Notes: a model not told the origin generated them from the letters alone. A stretch of 23,866 nt of DNA from Planctomycetaceae bacterium (GCA_015062085.1 SUVI01000041.1:1-23866); one strand, 5' to 3'; positions 14,843-23,263 are shown, counted from the first letter of the stretch. Translations and numbers: made by a program.

Positions 14843-15427
14843 CTACTCCGGCAGAGCGCAGATACGCTCGATCTCGCAGACGAGCGCGTTCATTTCGAGA
14901 ACGAGCGGTTTCGGCATTCCGGGCGTCAGGGCGTCAAACATGGCGCGGAAATACCAGCCGATCTCTCTTCCGCCGCGGAAATATTGGAATATTTCGCTTC
15001 CGATCTGCCGATACTGCCTCAGGATGCCGTTCATGTTGTCGATCTTGTCGCAGATCATGATCAGCCGCGCGTCGGAGTCCGCATGAACAGCGTGTGCGAT
15101 GTGCGCTTCCTTTCGAGGACGCCAGGCGAGCTTCACTTCCGGATCTTCCGTGAGAGAATCACTGCATGCCCGTACGAGTGAGGCGGTCCGATCTCCGAAA
15201 CGTTCGGCGATCTTCTGGAGCATGGCTTCTCCGCCGCAGTCTTCTGCCGCGTCATGCAGCAGAGCCGCGAGTGCCGTCTCTTCATTCTCTGCCCACTCCA
15301 TCACCATCCCTCCGACACGCAGCAGATGACTGACGTACGGATCCTGGTTCATTTTCCGTCTCTGAGCAGCGTGGATCTCGCAGATCCAGGCAAGCGCGGC
15401 AGTATAGCGTTCTGTCAAATCCAGCAT
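14843..15427 (-). CDS. SpoT-like HD-domain phosphohydrolase, stand-alone
   Basis: A 194-residue metal-dependent HD hydrolase. Metal-binding residues are His34 (PYVSHLLRV), His58-Asp59 (LLHDAAED) and Asp127 (CDKIDNM). This pattern, including the ED pair at 62-63, matches the hydrolase domain of SpoT/RelA and of small alarmone hydrolases, so it may degrade (p)ppGpp or another nucleotide. No synthetase, TGS or ACT domain is present. A histidine-rich AHIAHAVHAD segment (108-117) sits between the ED and final Asp motifs. The start is supported by AAGGAGG. It is 31 bp downstream of the sugar isomerase-like gene and probably shares its transcript. Confidence 0.82.
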   Translation of the reverse strand: MLDLTERYTAALAWICEIHAAQRRKMNQDPYVSHLLRVGGMVMEWAENEETALAALLHDAAEDCGGEAMLQKIAERFGDRTASLVRACSDSLTEDPEVKLAWRPRKEAHIAHAVHADSDARLIMICDKIDNMNGILRQYRQIGSEIFQYFRGGREIGWYFRAMFDALTPGMPKPLVLEMNALVCEIERICALPE

Positions 15428-15458
15428 TTCAGCCTCCTTTTGAGCTTGAGCTTCCAGA

Positions 15459-16217
15459 TCAAAGCAGGCTTTCGAGCAAAAGACGCATTTTTCTCATTTC
15501 CTGTGCGACATCCAGGTCTTTTTCCGGCACGATATCGACACTTAGGGCGCCGCGGTATCCTTTCTGCTGGAGTTTCGCGATGATCTGACCGAATTCCATC
15601 TCTCCCTGTCCGACACAGACTTGAAATTTCTTCTCTTTCGTATCGCGCAGGCGCACGTGACTGACCAGATCTAGGATACTTTCAAAATTCGGCCGGTTTC
15701 CTTCCGGGTATTTATAGATAAAATGGCTCGGATCGAGCGTCAGTTTCAACCCCGGCACAAACGAACAGAGGGATCTCGCGGTCTCAATATCTTCCGTCAG
15801 ACGTTCTCTCTCGGTCAACAGCCCCAACAGGATGCCCCGTTTGTTGGCCTCATCCATGCACATGCGCAGCCTCTCGACTTCCCGGTTGAACGGAAATCCC
15901 CAAGGCGCAGACCGGACCGTCACGGTAACGACCTGCATGACACGGGCAAGTTTCAGGCAGGCGACGAACTGACGCACGTACTCTTCCGTATCCTCCGTAT
16001 CGATCTCCACACTGAAACTGGTCGGATTCAGACGAAAAAGATTTTTCAGCCGGCGATGGACTTCTTGAAGCTGATGCTGAATGACGGAAGGTTTCAGATA
16101 GTTGTTGGACTCATGAAACATCAGTTCCACATGCGAATATTCCAGATCCGCAATTTTTTCCAGCGCCTGCTCCAGAGGCATATTTCGGAAACAATTGGTA
16201 GTCGCAGCTACAAACAC
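15459..16217 (-). CDS. Sugar phosphate isomerase/epimerase-like TIM-barrel protein
   Basis: A 252-residue protein of the xylose-isomerase-like TIM-barrel (AP endonuclease 2) superfamily. Candidate metal ligands and signatures are HVELMFHE (29-36), Glu136 (LLTER), Asp162 and His165 (LDPSH), His187 (SHVRLRD), the GQGEMEF turn (203-209) and Asp228 (SVDI), where many relatives have Glu. Substrate cannot be told from sequence; relatives act on ketoses, inositol derivatives or hydroxypyruvate. There is no signal peptide. The start codon is GTG with an AAGGAG site 6 nt upstream. It is the first gene of a two-gene minus-strand unit with the HD hydrolase. Confidence 0.8.
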   Translation of the reverse strand: MFVAATTNCFRNMPLEQALEKIADLEYSHVELMFHESNNYLKPSVIQHQLQEVHRRLKNLFRLNPTSFSVEIDTEDTEEYVRQFVACLKLARVMQVVTVTVRSAPWGFPFNREVERLRMCMDEANKRGILLGLLTERERLTEDIETARSLCSFVPGLKLTLDPSHFIYKYPEGNRPNFESILDLVSHVRLRDTKEKKFQVCVGQGEMEFGQIIAKLQQKGYRGALSVDIVPEKDLDVAQEMRKMRLLLESLL

Positions 16218-16371
16218 CGGGTTCTCCTTTAAACACTTAACGAAAATGATCTCCCTTTCGGTCGCATCTGCTCCATGGAAAATCGATACTGCCGAAATTG
16301 GAATCTCTCATGGCGTATAGTTTACGAAATTTTCAGGATTCCGCAAGAGCAATTTTCGATTTCAAGGCAAC

Positions 16372-16417
16372 TTTTTTGGCAAAATCCACTCAAATTTTTT
16401 GGCAAAATCCACTCAAA
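16372..16417. repeat. Perfect 23-bp tandem duplication
   Basis: The unit beginning TTTTTTGGCAAAATCCACTC occurs identically at 16372-16394 and 16395-16417. It lies in the AT-rich region between the divergent isomerase-like gene and sppA (16218-16699), which otherwise holds the structures at 16504-16551 and the sppA promoter. Confidence 0.95.
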
Positions 16418-16503
16418 CGCCAAATATTTTCTGAGAATCTTCCTTTCTTTATTTTTACACACTCGTCTAGTTGAAATTTTAAAAATTTTTTACAAAATGA
16501 AGG

Positions 16504-16551
16504 TTTTTTGAGAAAATTGGCACTTTTGATCTCAAAAAATTTAAAAGTGCC
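16504..16551. other. Two interleaved inverted repeats
   Basis: TTTTTTGAG (16504-16512) is complementary to CTCAAAAAA (16531-16539). GGCACTTTT (16519-16527) is complementary to AAAAGTGCC (16543-16551). All pairs are perfect, 9 bp each. The order is left-1, left-2, right-1, right-2, so the two hairpins are mutually exclusive or would form a pseudoknot; the 3-nt final loop is very short for a full pseudoknot. The element lies 34 bp upstream of the predicted sppA -35 box. Confidence 0.6.
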
Positions 16552-16584
16552 GAAGAAAAAGTGGAAAATTTTAACGCTCCCCTA

Positions 16585-16613
16585 TTGGTTTATTTGTCTT
16601 CATGTGTTATACT
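16585..16613 (+). promoter_or_regulatory. Sigma-70-type promoter of sppA
   Basis: TTGGTT (16585-16590) and TATACT (16608-16613) are 17 bp apart. Transcription would start near 16620, leaving a leader of about 80 nt before the ATG at 16700 and excluding the upstream in-frame TTG at 16508. Confidence 0.6.
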
Positions 16614-16699
16614 TAGCGTATCGTGTATCTTGTTGCGATCCAACACCTACAATGAATTTAAAACAAAAAAATTTCAAGACCGGAAAGGAATTTGACCTG

Positions 16700-17977
16700 A
16701 TGTCCGAAAACAAGAACAATGAATGTAATGAGAGTATTGAACCGTCCCTTGATCTGGAACGACCTGAGACTTCTGTGCCTGCAGCTGCTTCCATCGACCA
16801 GGATCCCATCGATCAAGCCCCCATCGATCAAGCCCCCATCGCAGATACGGCACAACAGCTGAAAGGCGTGATCCCGCCTGCGAGTCCTGTTCAGTCTGTT
16901 CCGCGAACGGGTTCTTTTCACAATTCACCGGTTTCCGCTGTACCGCCGGTTTCCACCGCATATCCCATTGCACAGCCGGCGCCCGGAACATCTCGCGGCG
17001 GCTGGTCAGCACCATTTTTCTCCGGCTGCCTGATGGGTTGCTCCGGCTGTTCGATCCCGTTCCTGCTTTTCCTCATCTTCTGTACCGTGCTCGGCATGTC
17101 GATGGAAACGTCCCTTACGCGAACGGTGATCTCCGGTCCTTCCACCCCCATGCAGTCTGCGAATCCCAAAATTGCAATCATCCACATTGATGAAACGATC
17201 ATGGAAGATAATGGTTTCATCGCGGCACAGATCGACGACGTTTCCAATGACTCCACGATCAAAGGGATCGTACTTCGAATGAACACGCCGGGCGGCTCTG
17301 TCAGCACGAGCGACCTGTTCTACCACCGTTTGACCCAGCTCCGTAAAGAGTGCGATATTCCTATCGTCGTCAGCATGGGCGGCATGTGCGCGAGCGGCGG
17401 ATACTATATCGCCATGGCGTGCGGAACGGAAAACGAAGACGTCATCTTTGCCGAACCGACAACTTGGACCGGCTCCATCGGCGTCATCATCAATAATTAC
17501 GATCTTTCCGAACTTGCAGAAAAAGTCGGGATCAAAGAAGATCCCATCAAAAGCCATGAACTCAAAGGAATGGGCAGTCTGACCCGGCCGATGACCGAGA
17601 AGGAACGTGCGATCTTCCAGCGTCTGGTCGACACGGCCTTCAGTCGTTTTAAAGAGGTCGTTTACTCCGGAAGAAAAAAGTTCGCGGATGACCCAGACTC
17701 TCTCACGCCTTTGGCGACTGGAGAGGTCTTCACGACGCAGGAAGCTCTCGAAAACGGGTTAGTCGACCGTGAAGGGTACCTCGAAGATGCTGTTGACCGG
17801 GCGATCGAGCTGGCCGGACTGCCAAAAGAGACGACGCAAGTCTTCATTTATGAAGAGAAACAGACGTTTTCGGACGTCATGTCGGCTGCTCAGAAAAAGC
17901 TGGTAAGATCCCAAGCTGACGAGGTCCGTGAAATGGCCGTTCCGCGCGCCAGTTATCTGTGGCAGGCGGACAACTGA
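16700..17977 (+). CDS. sppA: Signal peptide peptidase SppA-type membrane serine protease
   Basis: Membrane-bound protease of the S49 family that degrades cleaved signal peptides. With the start at 16700 it has 425 residues. Residues 1-104 are a hydrophilic Pro/Gln-rich region with a PIDQA repeat. Residues 105-135 are a Cys- and Gly-rich hydrophobic segment, probably the only membrane helix. The S49 domain follows from about 155, with MNTPGGSVSTSD (194-205), the nucleophile Ser232 in GGMCASGGYY, WTGSIGVI (256-263) and the Lys284 general base (DPIKSHELKGMGS). It has a single S49 domain, so it is the short form. The start rests on AAAGGA upstream of 16700 and on the promoter; the frame stays open to a TTG at 16508, which I reject. 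The LolA-like gene follows 56 bp later. Confidence 0.9.
   Translation: MSENKNNECNESIEPSLDLERPETSVPAAASIDQDPIDQAPIDQAPIADTAQQLKGVIPPASPVQSVPRTGSFHNSPVSAVPPVSTAYPIAQPAPGTSRGGWSAPFFSGCLMGCSGCSIPFLLFLIFCTVLGMSMETSLTRTVISGPSTPMQSANPKIAIIHIDETIMEDNGFIAAQIDDVSNDSTIKGIVLRMNTPGGSVSTSDLFYHRLTQLRKECDIPIVVSMGGMCASGGYYIAMACGTENEDVIFAEPTTWTGSIGVIINNYDLSELAEKVGIKEDPIKSHELKGMGSLTRPMTEKERAIFQRLVDTAFSRFKEVVYSGRKKFADDPDSLTPLATGEVFTTQEALENGLVDREGYLEDAVDRAIELAGLPKETTQVFIYEEKQTFSDVMSAAQKKLVRSQADEVREMAVPRASYLWQADN
16790..16842 (+). repeat. 15-bp in-frame repeat encoding PIDQA in sppA
   Basis: About three and a half units of a cccatcgatcaagcc-type sequence encode residues 31-47 of the N-terminal region. The two central copies (16805-16819 and 16820-16834) are identical. 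Confidence 0.9.
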
Positions 17978-18033
17978 ATGCCAGACCGAAAACCGATACC
18001 AAACTGATTTTATTATAAAACGGAGAGAATTCC

Positions 18034-18996
18034 ATGCATTTAGACCGTTTTTTGACCTCAAAACTTCCACTCGCGCTCTTGGCAGCGGGACTGTGCTCCA
18101 GTACGGTATTTTCCCAGAGCATGAACGGGAGCTCCTATTCTCCGTCTCCGGCCCAGCCGTTTACCAGAGCGCAGGAAATGCAGACACAGGGAACTCCAGG
18201 AGCAGCAGTTCCGGCGGGAACTCCAGGAGCAGCAGTTCCGGCGGGAACTCCGGCGGCGGCAGCTCCGATCGTTCAGCAGGCAGACGGCACCCTGGAACGT
18301 CCCCTGCCCGTCCCGTTCGTGCTTTCCGCGGAAGAGCAGGCTCAAACGGATGCGATCCTAAACCGCTGGGAGAAATTCAGCACGGCGATCAAAACATTTG
18401 AGACCAATTTCCGACGCCTCAAATACACGCGCTCTCTGGACAGTTCCCAGCCGGTCGCACTCGAAGAAAAAGGCGAGATCCGCTACGAAGCTCCCGACCA
18501 TGGAATGTTTTCCGTCCAAACGAAAGAGGGCGCGCCGTCTGAAAAATGGATCTGCGACGGCGAGTTCATCTACGAGTACAAGTACGCGCAGAAGCAGATC
18601 GACAAATACACTCTTCCGCCGGAAATGCGCGGAAAAGCCATCACGCAGGGACCGCTTCCGTTCCTGTTCGGCGCCTCCGCAGAAGAATTAAAAAGCCGAT
18701 ACTATATTCGCCACGTCCAGCCGGCGGCCAACCTGGCGCGGCCCGGTCAGTACTGGTTGGAAGCCTACCCCAAAAAGTCGGTGGATGCGAGTGAATTTCA
18801 GCGCGCAGAGATCATTCTTTCATTCGCGGATGAAGTGCGCCCCATGGCCATCAAGCTCCATAAGAGCAACGAAGACCAGCACATCTACATTTTCGACCTG
18901 AAAGGGATGAAAGTCAACAAAACGAAACTGCTTCCCTCTGCCTGGGAACCGACTGTCCCGGATAAAATGCGGATGAAGGTCGTTCCGGTAGAATGA
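18034..18996 (+). CDS. Secreted LolA-like protein, TIGR03009-type planctomycete family
   Basis: A 320-residue exported protein. The N-terminus (1-27) is a signal peptide with a hydrophobic core LPLALLAAGL and probable cleavage after VFS; Cys21 does not fit a lipobox. Residues 30-95 are a Pro/Ala/Gly-rich linker with GTPGAAVPA repeats. From about 105 to the end the sequence looks like the LolA/outer-membrane lipoprotein-sorting fold: RWEKFSTAIKTFETNFRR, KGEIRYEAPDHGMFSV, KWICDGEFIYEYKY and IYIFDLKGMKVNK. It resembles the TIGR03009 family, as I recall it, and may bind lipid or lipoprotein in the periplasm. A GGAGA site lies before the ATG. It shares a direction and probably a transcript with sppA and ends in a strong terminator. 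Confidence 0.8.
   Translation: MHLDRFLTSKLPLALLAAGLCSSTVFSQSMNGSSYSPSPAQPFTRAQEMQTQGTPGAAVPAGTPGAAVPAGTPAAAAPIVQQADGTLERPLPVPFVLSAEEQAQTDAILNRWEKFSTAIKTFETNFRRLKYTRSLDSSQPVALEEKGEIRYEAPDHGMFSVQTKEGAPSEKWICDGEFIYEYKYAQKQIDKYTLPPEMRGKAITQGPLPFLFGASAEELKSRYYIRHVQPAANLARPGQYWLEAYPKKSVDASEFQRAEIILSFADEVRPMAIKLHKSNEDQHIYIFDLKGMKVNKTKLLPSAWEPTVPDKMRMKVVPVE
18190..18267 (+). repeat. 27-bp in-frame repeat encoding GTPGAAVPA
   Basis: Two identical 27-bp copies (18190-18216 and 18217-18243) are followed by a diverged one (18244-18267) in the linker after the signal peptide of the LolA-like protein. Confidence 0.92.
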
Positions 18997-19049
18997 TTCG
19001 GCAGAAAAGTCCGGGAGATCCTGATTTTCAGCAAACTGAAAAATCTCTG

Positions 19050-19086
19050 CTCAGGAAACAGAACGTTCCGTTTCCTGAGTTTTTTT
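19050..19086 (+). terminator. Intrinsic terminator of the sppA unit
   Basis: CTCAGGAAAC (19050-19059) pairs perfectly with GTTTCCTGAG (19070-19079), followed by seven T residues (19080-19086). It lies 54 bp after the stop of the LolA-like gene. Confidence 0.92.
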
Positions 19087-19134
19087 GTGTCCGAAAACAC
19101 CGTCTGTACCATCGCCTGGAGACTCTCCGGTCTC

Positions 19135-20049
19135 TCAGATCTCCGGCAGCTGAAACTGGAGCGTTTCCCGGCAGATCTCCCGCAGTTCCACATCCGCATT
19201 AAAATGCGTCCGGATCCAGGAAACGACGTCTTCCACGACCGACTCCGGAGCACTCGCACCCGCCGAGACCAATACCGTCTGTTCCGGCGAGAACCATTCT
19301 TTCTGCAGATCGTCCGGTCCATCGACCAAATAGGCCGGAACATTCTTCCTCTCGGCAAGTTCACGCAGCCGCTGACTGTTTGAGCTGTTCCGGCTGCCGA
19401 CGATCAGAACAAGATCCGCTTCCCCTGCCGTTTCACTCACCGCTTTTTGGCGATTCTGTGTCGCGAAGCAGATACAGTTCGTCTTTGGAGGGAGAATGTC
19501 TGGGAAACGCCGAGTCAGGACGTCAATGATCTTCTGCGCTTTATCGCCCGCCAGCGTCGTCTGCGTCAGATAAGCGGCAGGCTTTCCATCCAAAAGGGAA
19601 ACACGTTCCGCTTCCTCTGCCGATCCCAGAACGATCGTCGCCTCCGGCGCCTCTTCCACGATCCCAACGATCTCATCATGTCCGGCATGACCGATCAGGA
19701 GGATCTGAAAGCCGGCTTCCGCAAGCTGGACCGCCTGTTTGTGGATCCGCGTCACAAGGGGACACGTAGCGTCCACGACTTGGATCCCTTTCTCTTCACA
19801 CCGTTTTCGGATCCTCGGCGAAACTCCGTGTGCCGAAAACATCAAATGCGCCCCGGCCGGAACATCTTCCACCGAGTCCACAAAAACGACTCCGAGCCTC
19901 CGAAATTCCTCCACGACCCACGTATTGTGCACGATCTCATGAAAAACATAAAACGGCGTGCCCCAGCGTTTCAGAGCTTCATGAAGTGCAGAGATCGCAC
20001 GATTTACTCCGGCGCAGAAACCGCGCGGTGACACTAAAAGGATCTTCAT
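19135..20049 (-). CDS. ispH: 4-hydroxy-3-methylbut-2-enyl diphosphate reductase
   Basis: Last enzyme of the MEP isoprenoid pathway; it converts HMBPP to IPP and DMAPP with a 4Fe-4S cluster. With the start at 20049 it has 304 residues. Cluster ligands are visible as Cys12 (GFCAGVNRAI), Cys96 (DATCPLV) and Cys194 (CICFATQNRQ). Active-site residues His41 (HEIVHN), His124 and Glu126 (GHAGHDE) fall at the family positions, and GSRNSSNSQRL (218-228) is typical. The ATG at 20049 starts the family's usual MKILLVSPRGFCAG and has AGGAG about 11 nt upstream; an in-frame start at 20136 would add an unrelated 29 residues. It lies 131 bp downstream of the secreted protein gene. No clear terminator follows. 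Confidence 0.97.
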   Translation of the reverse strand: MKILLVSPRGFCAGVNRAISALHEALKRWGTPFYVFHEIVHNTWVVEEFRRLGVVFVDSVEDVPAGAHLMFSAHGVSPRIRKRCEEKGIQVVDATCPLVTRIHKQAVQLAEAGFQILLIGHAGHDEIVGIVEEAPEATIVLGSAEEAERVSLLDGKPAAYLTQTTLAGDKAQKIIDVLTRRFPDILPPKTNCICFATQNRQKAVSETAGEADLVLIVGSRNSSNSQRLRELAERKNVPAYLVDGPDDLQKEWFSPEQTVLVSAGASAPESVVEDVVSWIRTHFNADVELREICRETLQFQLPEI

Positions 20050-20180
20050 CCGGAATCTTACTCCTGAAAAAAAGGACTTTTTCTCTGAACGGACCTGACG
20101 GACGCAGAGATCCGTGAATTTGCAAACGCAAAACACTCTACGATCACTGCAAACACCGCAAACATCACGATCGCCGCAGG

Positions 20181-21605
20181 CTACGGAAGCGGTACGCGCT
20201 TCAGTTCAAACGGACTCTCGACCTCATAGATGCCGCCGGGACGCGGATAAACGAGCTCCCAGCCCGAAAGCTCTTTCAGAAGCTCGGTATCTGCCGGAAA
20301 GTAAAGCTCCAGCGCGATCTCATTCGGGGTCTGACGCCGAAGTTCCGAACGCTGCGCGGGAATGCACCTGCCGTCCGAGTGCCTCAGAAATGCCTCGTTT
20401 TCGTAGATCCACGTCCGGTGCGATTCGAGCGCCTCGTGCGGCTCCTCATACCGGTAGCGAACGGACGCGATCAGAAATTCCTGCACGGCTCCGCGTTCTT
20501 TCTCCAGCGCCGCATCTGCCTGCGTCTCCGTTTCATGCAAGACCTTCTCGGAATGCAGGGCCGTCATGGTCACGAGCACCGACGCGGTTCGCTGCGTCAC
20601 CGGGGGAAAAGGCCGATCCAGCTTGAATGCAAGCTCACCAAAGGTAAAGTCCTTTTTCGTCCCGCACGCGACTGCCGAGAATTTCCCGCGAAGCGTCATC
20701 GATCGAGCTTCCGGCGGGATCTTCTTTCCCGGAAGCGAAAGGTCGCACAAGGCGCGGAATTCACTCTGCCCGATCAGGATCTCATGCTCGACTGCCGGCA
20801 ATTTCAGAGGTTTCGCCGTTCCGCTTTCCTCAGCAAAGTCTCCCTCTGCTCCGACCGGCCGGCCCTGCGCATCGAAAAACTCGGCTTCCGTGAGCGTCAA
20901 GTACGCAAAGACCGGCTGGATCCTCGGTTCCCAGGCAAGTTCCAGCTGAAGGAGAGTCCCCGGCGCATCCGATGCCAAAAGGAGCGTCGAAGTCACCTTG
21001 AGCGGCTCGAGACGAAACGGTCCAAGATACGCGATCCGTTCATTTTCCGCCGCACTTCTCGGCATTTCCCGATACGATCTCACCAGCCGAAGCCCTTTCT
21101 TCCCCGTCATGGTCTGCGGCTCAAGCTGGAATTCGTCGCAGAAAAGATCCAGAAATTCCCAGAACGGCACATCTTTCAGCTCTGCGGCTCCATTGGCGTC
21201 CTTGGGCGGATACACACTCCCGTCCGGAAGCGTGAACTCCACAAGATCCTGCGTCTGCTGAACGACTTTGTCCGGAATTTCGCTCACCGGCGTCTCCGCC
21301 TCCAGCGTCACGCGCCCCGCCTCCAGGGAATCCTCTGCCGTCTGACGCTCCAGCTGCGTCCGAACACGATTCAGCCGCATTCGGGCTTCCGGGGAACGCA
21401 CGGACTCCGGAAGAAACGGAAGGACGGCCGGTCCGAACTCCAAAAGTTCCTTTTCCGCCTCTGCACGTTTCGCGGCAGACGGACTGCTCAGTGCCTTCAC
21501 AAGCACGCCGACATTCGTCTCATTCGGCATCTCCGCCTGCACATGCCACGGAGCTGCTCCGACTCCGGCCGTCAAAAAAGCCGCGAGGATCAGACGATAC
21601 TTCAT
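20181..21605 (-). CDS. Large secreted protein of unknown function
   Basis: A 474-residue protein with a clear signal peptide (MKYRLILAAFLTAGVGAAPW, cleavage probably after HVQA). The first mature segment (about 30-90) has a HEAT-like pattern, VKALSSPSAAKRAEAEKELLEFGPAVLPFL, followed by RSPEARMRLNRVRTQLE, a layout I associate with planctomycete envelope proteins. The rest is beta-rich, with repeated phrases such as YLGPFRLEPLKVTSTLLL and LELAWEPRIQPVFAYLTL. No catalytic motif or family is recognised. AGGAGG precedes the ATG, and a promoter matches at 21689-21716. The location is likely periplasm or outer envelope. It is upstream of ispH on the same strand without an obvious functional link. 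Confidence 0.8.
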   Translation of the reverse strand: MKYRLILAAFLTAGVGAAPWHVQAEMPNETNVGVLVKALSSPSAAKRAEAEKELLEFGPAVLPFLPESVRSPEARMRLNRVRTQLERQTAEDSLEAGRVTLEAETPVSEIPDKVVQQTQDLVEFTLPDGSVYPPKDANGAAELKDVPFWEFLDLFCDEFQLEPQTMTGKKGLRLVRSYREMPRSAAENERIAYLGPFRLEPLKVTSTLLLASDAPGTLLQLELAWEPRIQPVFAYLTLTEAEFFDAQGRPVGAEGDFAEESGTAKPLKLPAVEHEILIGQSEFRALCDLSLPGKKIPPEARSMTLRGKFSAVACGTKKDFTFGELAFKLDRPFPPVTQRTASVLVTMTALHSEKVLHETETQADAALEKERGAVQEFLIASVRYRYEEPHEALESHRTWIYENEAFLRHSDGRCIPAQRSELRRQTPNEIALELYFPADTELLKELSGWELVYPRPGGIYEVESPFELKRVPLP

Positions 21606-21688
21606 GCCGGGACCTCCTCTCTGGAATTTTCTGAAATTTCATTTTCCATCACGACCTGCACGGGACGCACAGGACGCTCCATCTTCTC

Positions 21689-21716
21689 ATTTTACCAAAT
21701 CACGAACAAAATGCAA
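21689..21716 (-). promoter_or_regulatory. Sigma-70-type promoter of the secreted protein gene
   Basis: On the minus strand TTGCAT (21716-21711) and TAAAAT (21694-21689) are 16 bp apart. Transcription would start near 21682, about 77 nt before the ATG. Confidence 0.55.
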
Positions 21717-21823
21717 GGGGATTCCGACCGCTTCACGGAAAGATCGCACCTCCGCACACTGCACAAAATCCACAAAATCCACTTCTTTTTCCCCGTTCAT
21801 CTTAAAAAACTGCCGGGAAACCA

Positions 21824-21852
21824 TTGACTTTTTTTGAAACAAACGATAAAAT
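21824..21852 (+). promoter_or_regulatory. Sigma-70-type promoter of xylA
   Basis: TTGACT (21824-21829) and TAAAAT (21847-21852) are 17 bp apart. A start near 21859 would give an 88-nt leader. A perfect TGACGTCA palindrome (21852-21859) lies across the predicted start site and could be an operator. The rest of the divergent gap (21606-21946) shows nothing more. Confidence 0.6.
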
Positions 21853-21946
21853 GACGTCATCCTGAGATGAATTTCTTTCCGAAGCTTCATTTCAGACCGT
21901 CAAATTTCCTGTTCACCCAATACATTTTATTCCAAAGGAGTTCCGC

Positions 21947-23263
21947 ATGGCAGAATACCTTCCTAACATTTCCAAAGTCAACTTTGAAGGTCCCGAAAGC
22001 AAAAATCCGCTCGCCTTCCGCTACTATGATCCGAACGAGCTGGTCGAAGGCAAGTGCATGAAAGACCATCTCAATTTCTCTGCCGCTTACTGGCACACGA
22101 TGCGAATGAACGGCGTGGATCCCTTCGGTTCCGCGACGATGTGCCGTCCGTGGGAAGGTGCCGTCGATGACGTTGCCAACGCGCAGAAACGCGTCCGCGT
22201 CTTCTTCGAGATCTGCGAAAAGCTCCAGATGCCGTACTTCTGCTTCCATGACCGCGACGTGGCTCCCGAAGGCGCGACGCTTGCCGAGACGAACAAGAAT
22301 CTCGACGAAGTCGTGAAGGTCTTCAAGGAAGAGATCGAACGCACTGGCATCCAGATGCTTTGGGGAACGGCGAACCTCTTCAGCAATCCGCGCTTCATGC
22401 ACGGCGCAGCGACCTCCTGCAATGCGGACAGTTTCGCTTACGCGGCGGCGCAGGTCAAGAAAGCGATCGAAGTTTCCAAGGAACTCGGCGCGAAGGGCTA
22501 CACGTTCTGGGGCGGCCGTGAAGGCTACATGTGCCTCTGGAACACGAACATGAAGCGCGAGATCGACCATCTTGCCGCGTTCATGCACATGGCAGTCGAT
22601 TACGCGAAAGAGATCGGCTTCGACGGTCAGTTCTACTTTGAACCGAAACCGAAAGAACCGACCAAGCACCAGTACGATTTCGACTCGGCCGCGTGCATCA
22701 ACTTCCTCCGCGCCTACGGTCTGGCGGACAAGGTGAAGATGAACATCGAAACGAACCACGCGACGCTCGCAGGCCACACCGTCGAGCATGAGCTGGAATA
22801 CGCCGCGATGCAGGGCTGCCTCGGCTCCATCGACGCGAACGCCGGCGATATGCTCCTCGGCTGGGACACCGACCAGTTCCCGACCGATATTTACATGACG
22901 ACGAAGATCATGCTCATCCTTCTGAAATACGGCGGATTCACCACGGGCGGTCTCAACTTCGACGCGAAAGTCCGCCGCGACAGCTGGACGCCGGAAGACA
23001 TTTTCTACGCGCACATCGGCGGTATGGACACCTTCGCAAAAGGTCTGAAGATCGCCGCGCAGATCCGCAAGGACGGCATCCTCGACGAAATGGTCGCGAA
23101 ACGCTACGCCAGCTGGGATTCCGGGATCGGAGCCGAGATCGAAGCCGGGAAGCACGACTTCAAATCCCTTGAAAAGTACATGCTGGAAAAGGGCGAAGTC
23201 TCCGGCATCGCGTCCGGAAATCAGGAACTTTACGAAAACGTCGTGAACCGCTACATCTTCTAG
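21947..23263 (+). CDS. xylA: Xylose isomerase
   Basis: Metal-dependent isomerase that converts D-xylose to D-xylulose in the cytoplasm. The 438 residues match the longer (class II) family. The catalytic His101 and Asp104 stand in [12 protein letters not shown]. Further signatures are TFWGGREGY, the metal-binding [31 protein letters not shown] and [26 protein letters not shown] lies 6 nt before the ATG, and it has its own promoter and terminator. No xylulokinase or xylose transporter is next to it in this window. Confidence 0.98.
   Translation: MAEYLPNISKVNFEGPESKNPLAFRYYDPNELVEGKCMKDHLNFSAAYWHTMRMNGVDPFGSATMCRPWEGAVDDVANAQKRVRVFFEICEKLQMPYFCFHDRDVAPEGATLAETNKNLDEVVKVFKEEIERTGIQMLWGTANLFSNPRFMHGAATSCNADSFAYAAAQVKKAIEVSKELGAKGYTFWGGREGYMCLWNTNMKREIDHLAAFMHMAVDYAKEIGFDGQFYFEPKPKEPTKHQYDFDSAACINFLRAYGLADKVKMNIETNHATLAGHTVEHELEYAAMQGCLGSIDANAGDMLLGWDTDQFPTDIYMTTKIMLILLKYGGFTTGGLNFDAKVRRDSWTPEDIFYAHIGGMDTFAKGLKIAAQIRKDGILDEMVAKRYASWDSGIGAEIEAGKHDFKSLEKYMLEKGEVSGIASGNQELYENVVNRYIF

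Noticed and set aside
16508..16699. Extended N-terminus of SppA from TTG 16508
   Set aside because: The predicted promoter lies downstream of this start, and a good ribosome binding site precedes the ATG at 16700.
20050..20136. Extended N-terminus of IspH
   Set aside because: The added 29 residues do not resemble the family, whose sequence begins at the ATG at 20049 with a ribosome binding site.
20379..21827. 482-codon plus-strand ORF opposite the secreted protein
   Set aside because: The minus-strand frame has a ribosome binding site, promoter and signal peptide; the plus frame is Arg/Leu/Phe-rich shadow sequence.
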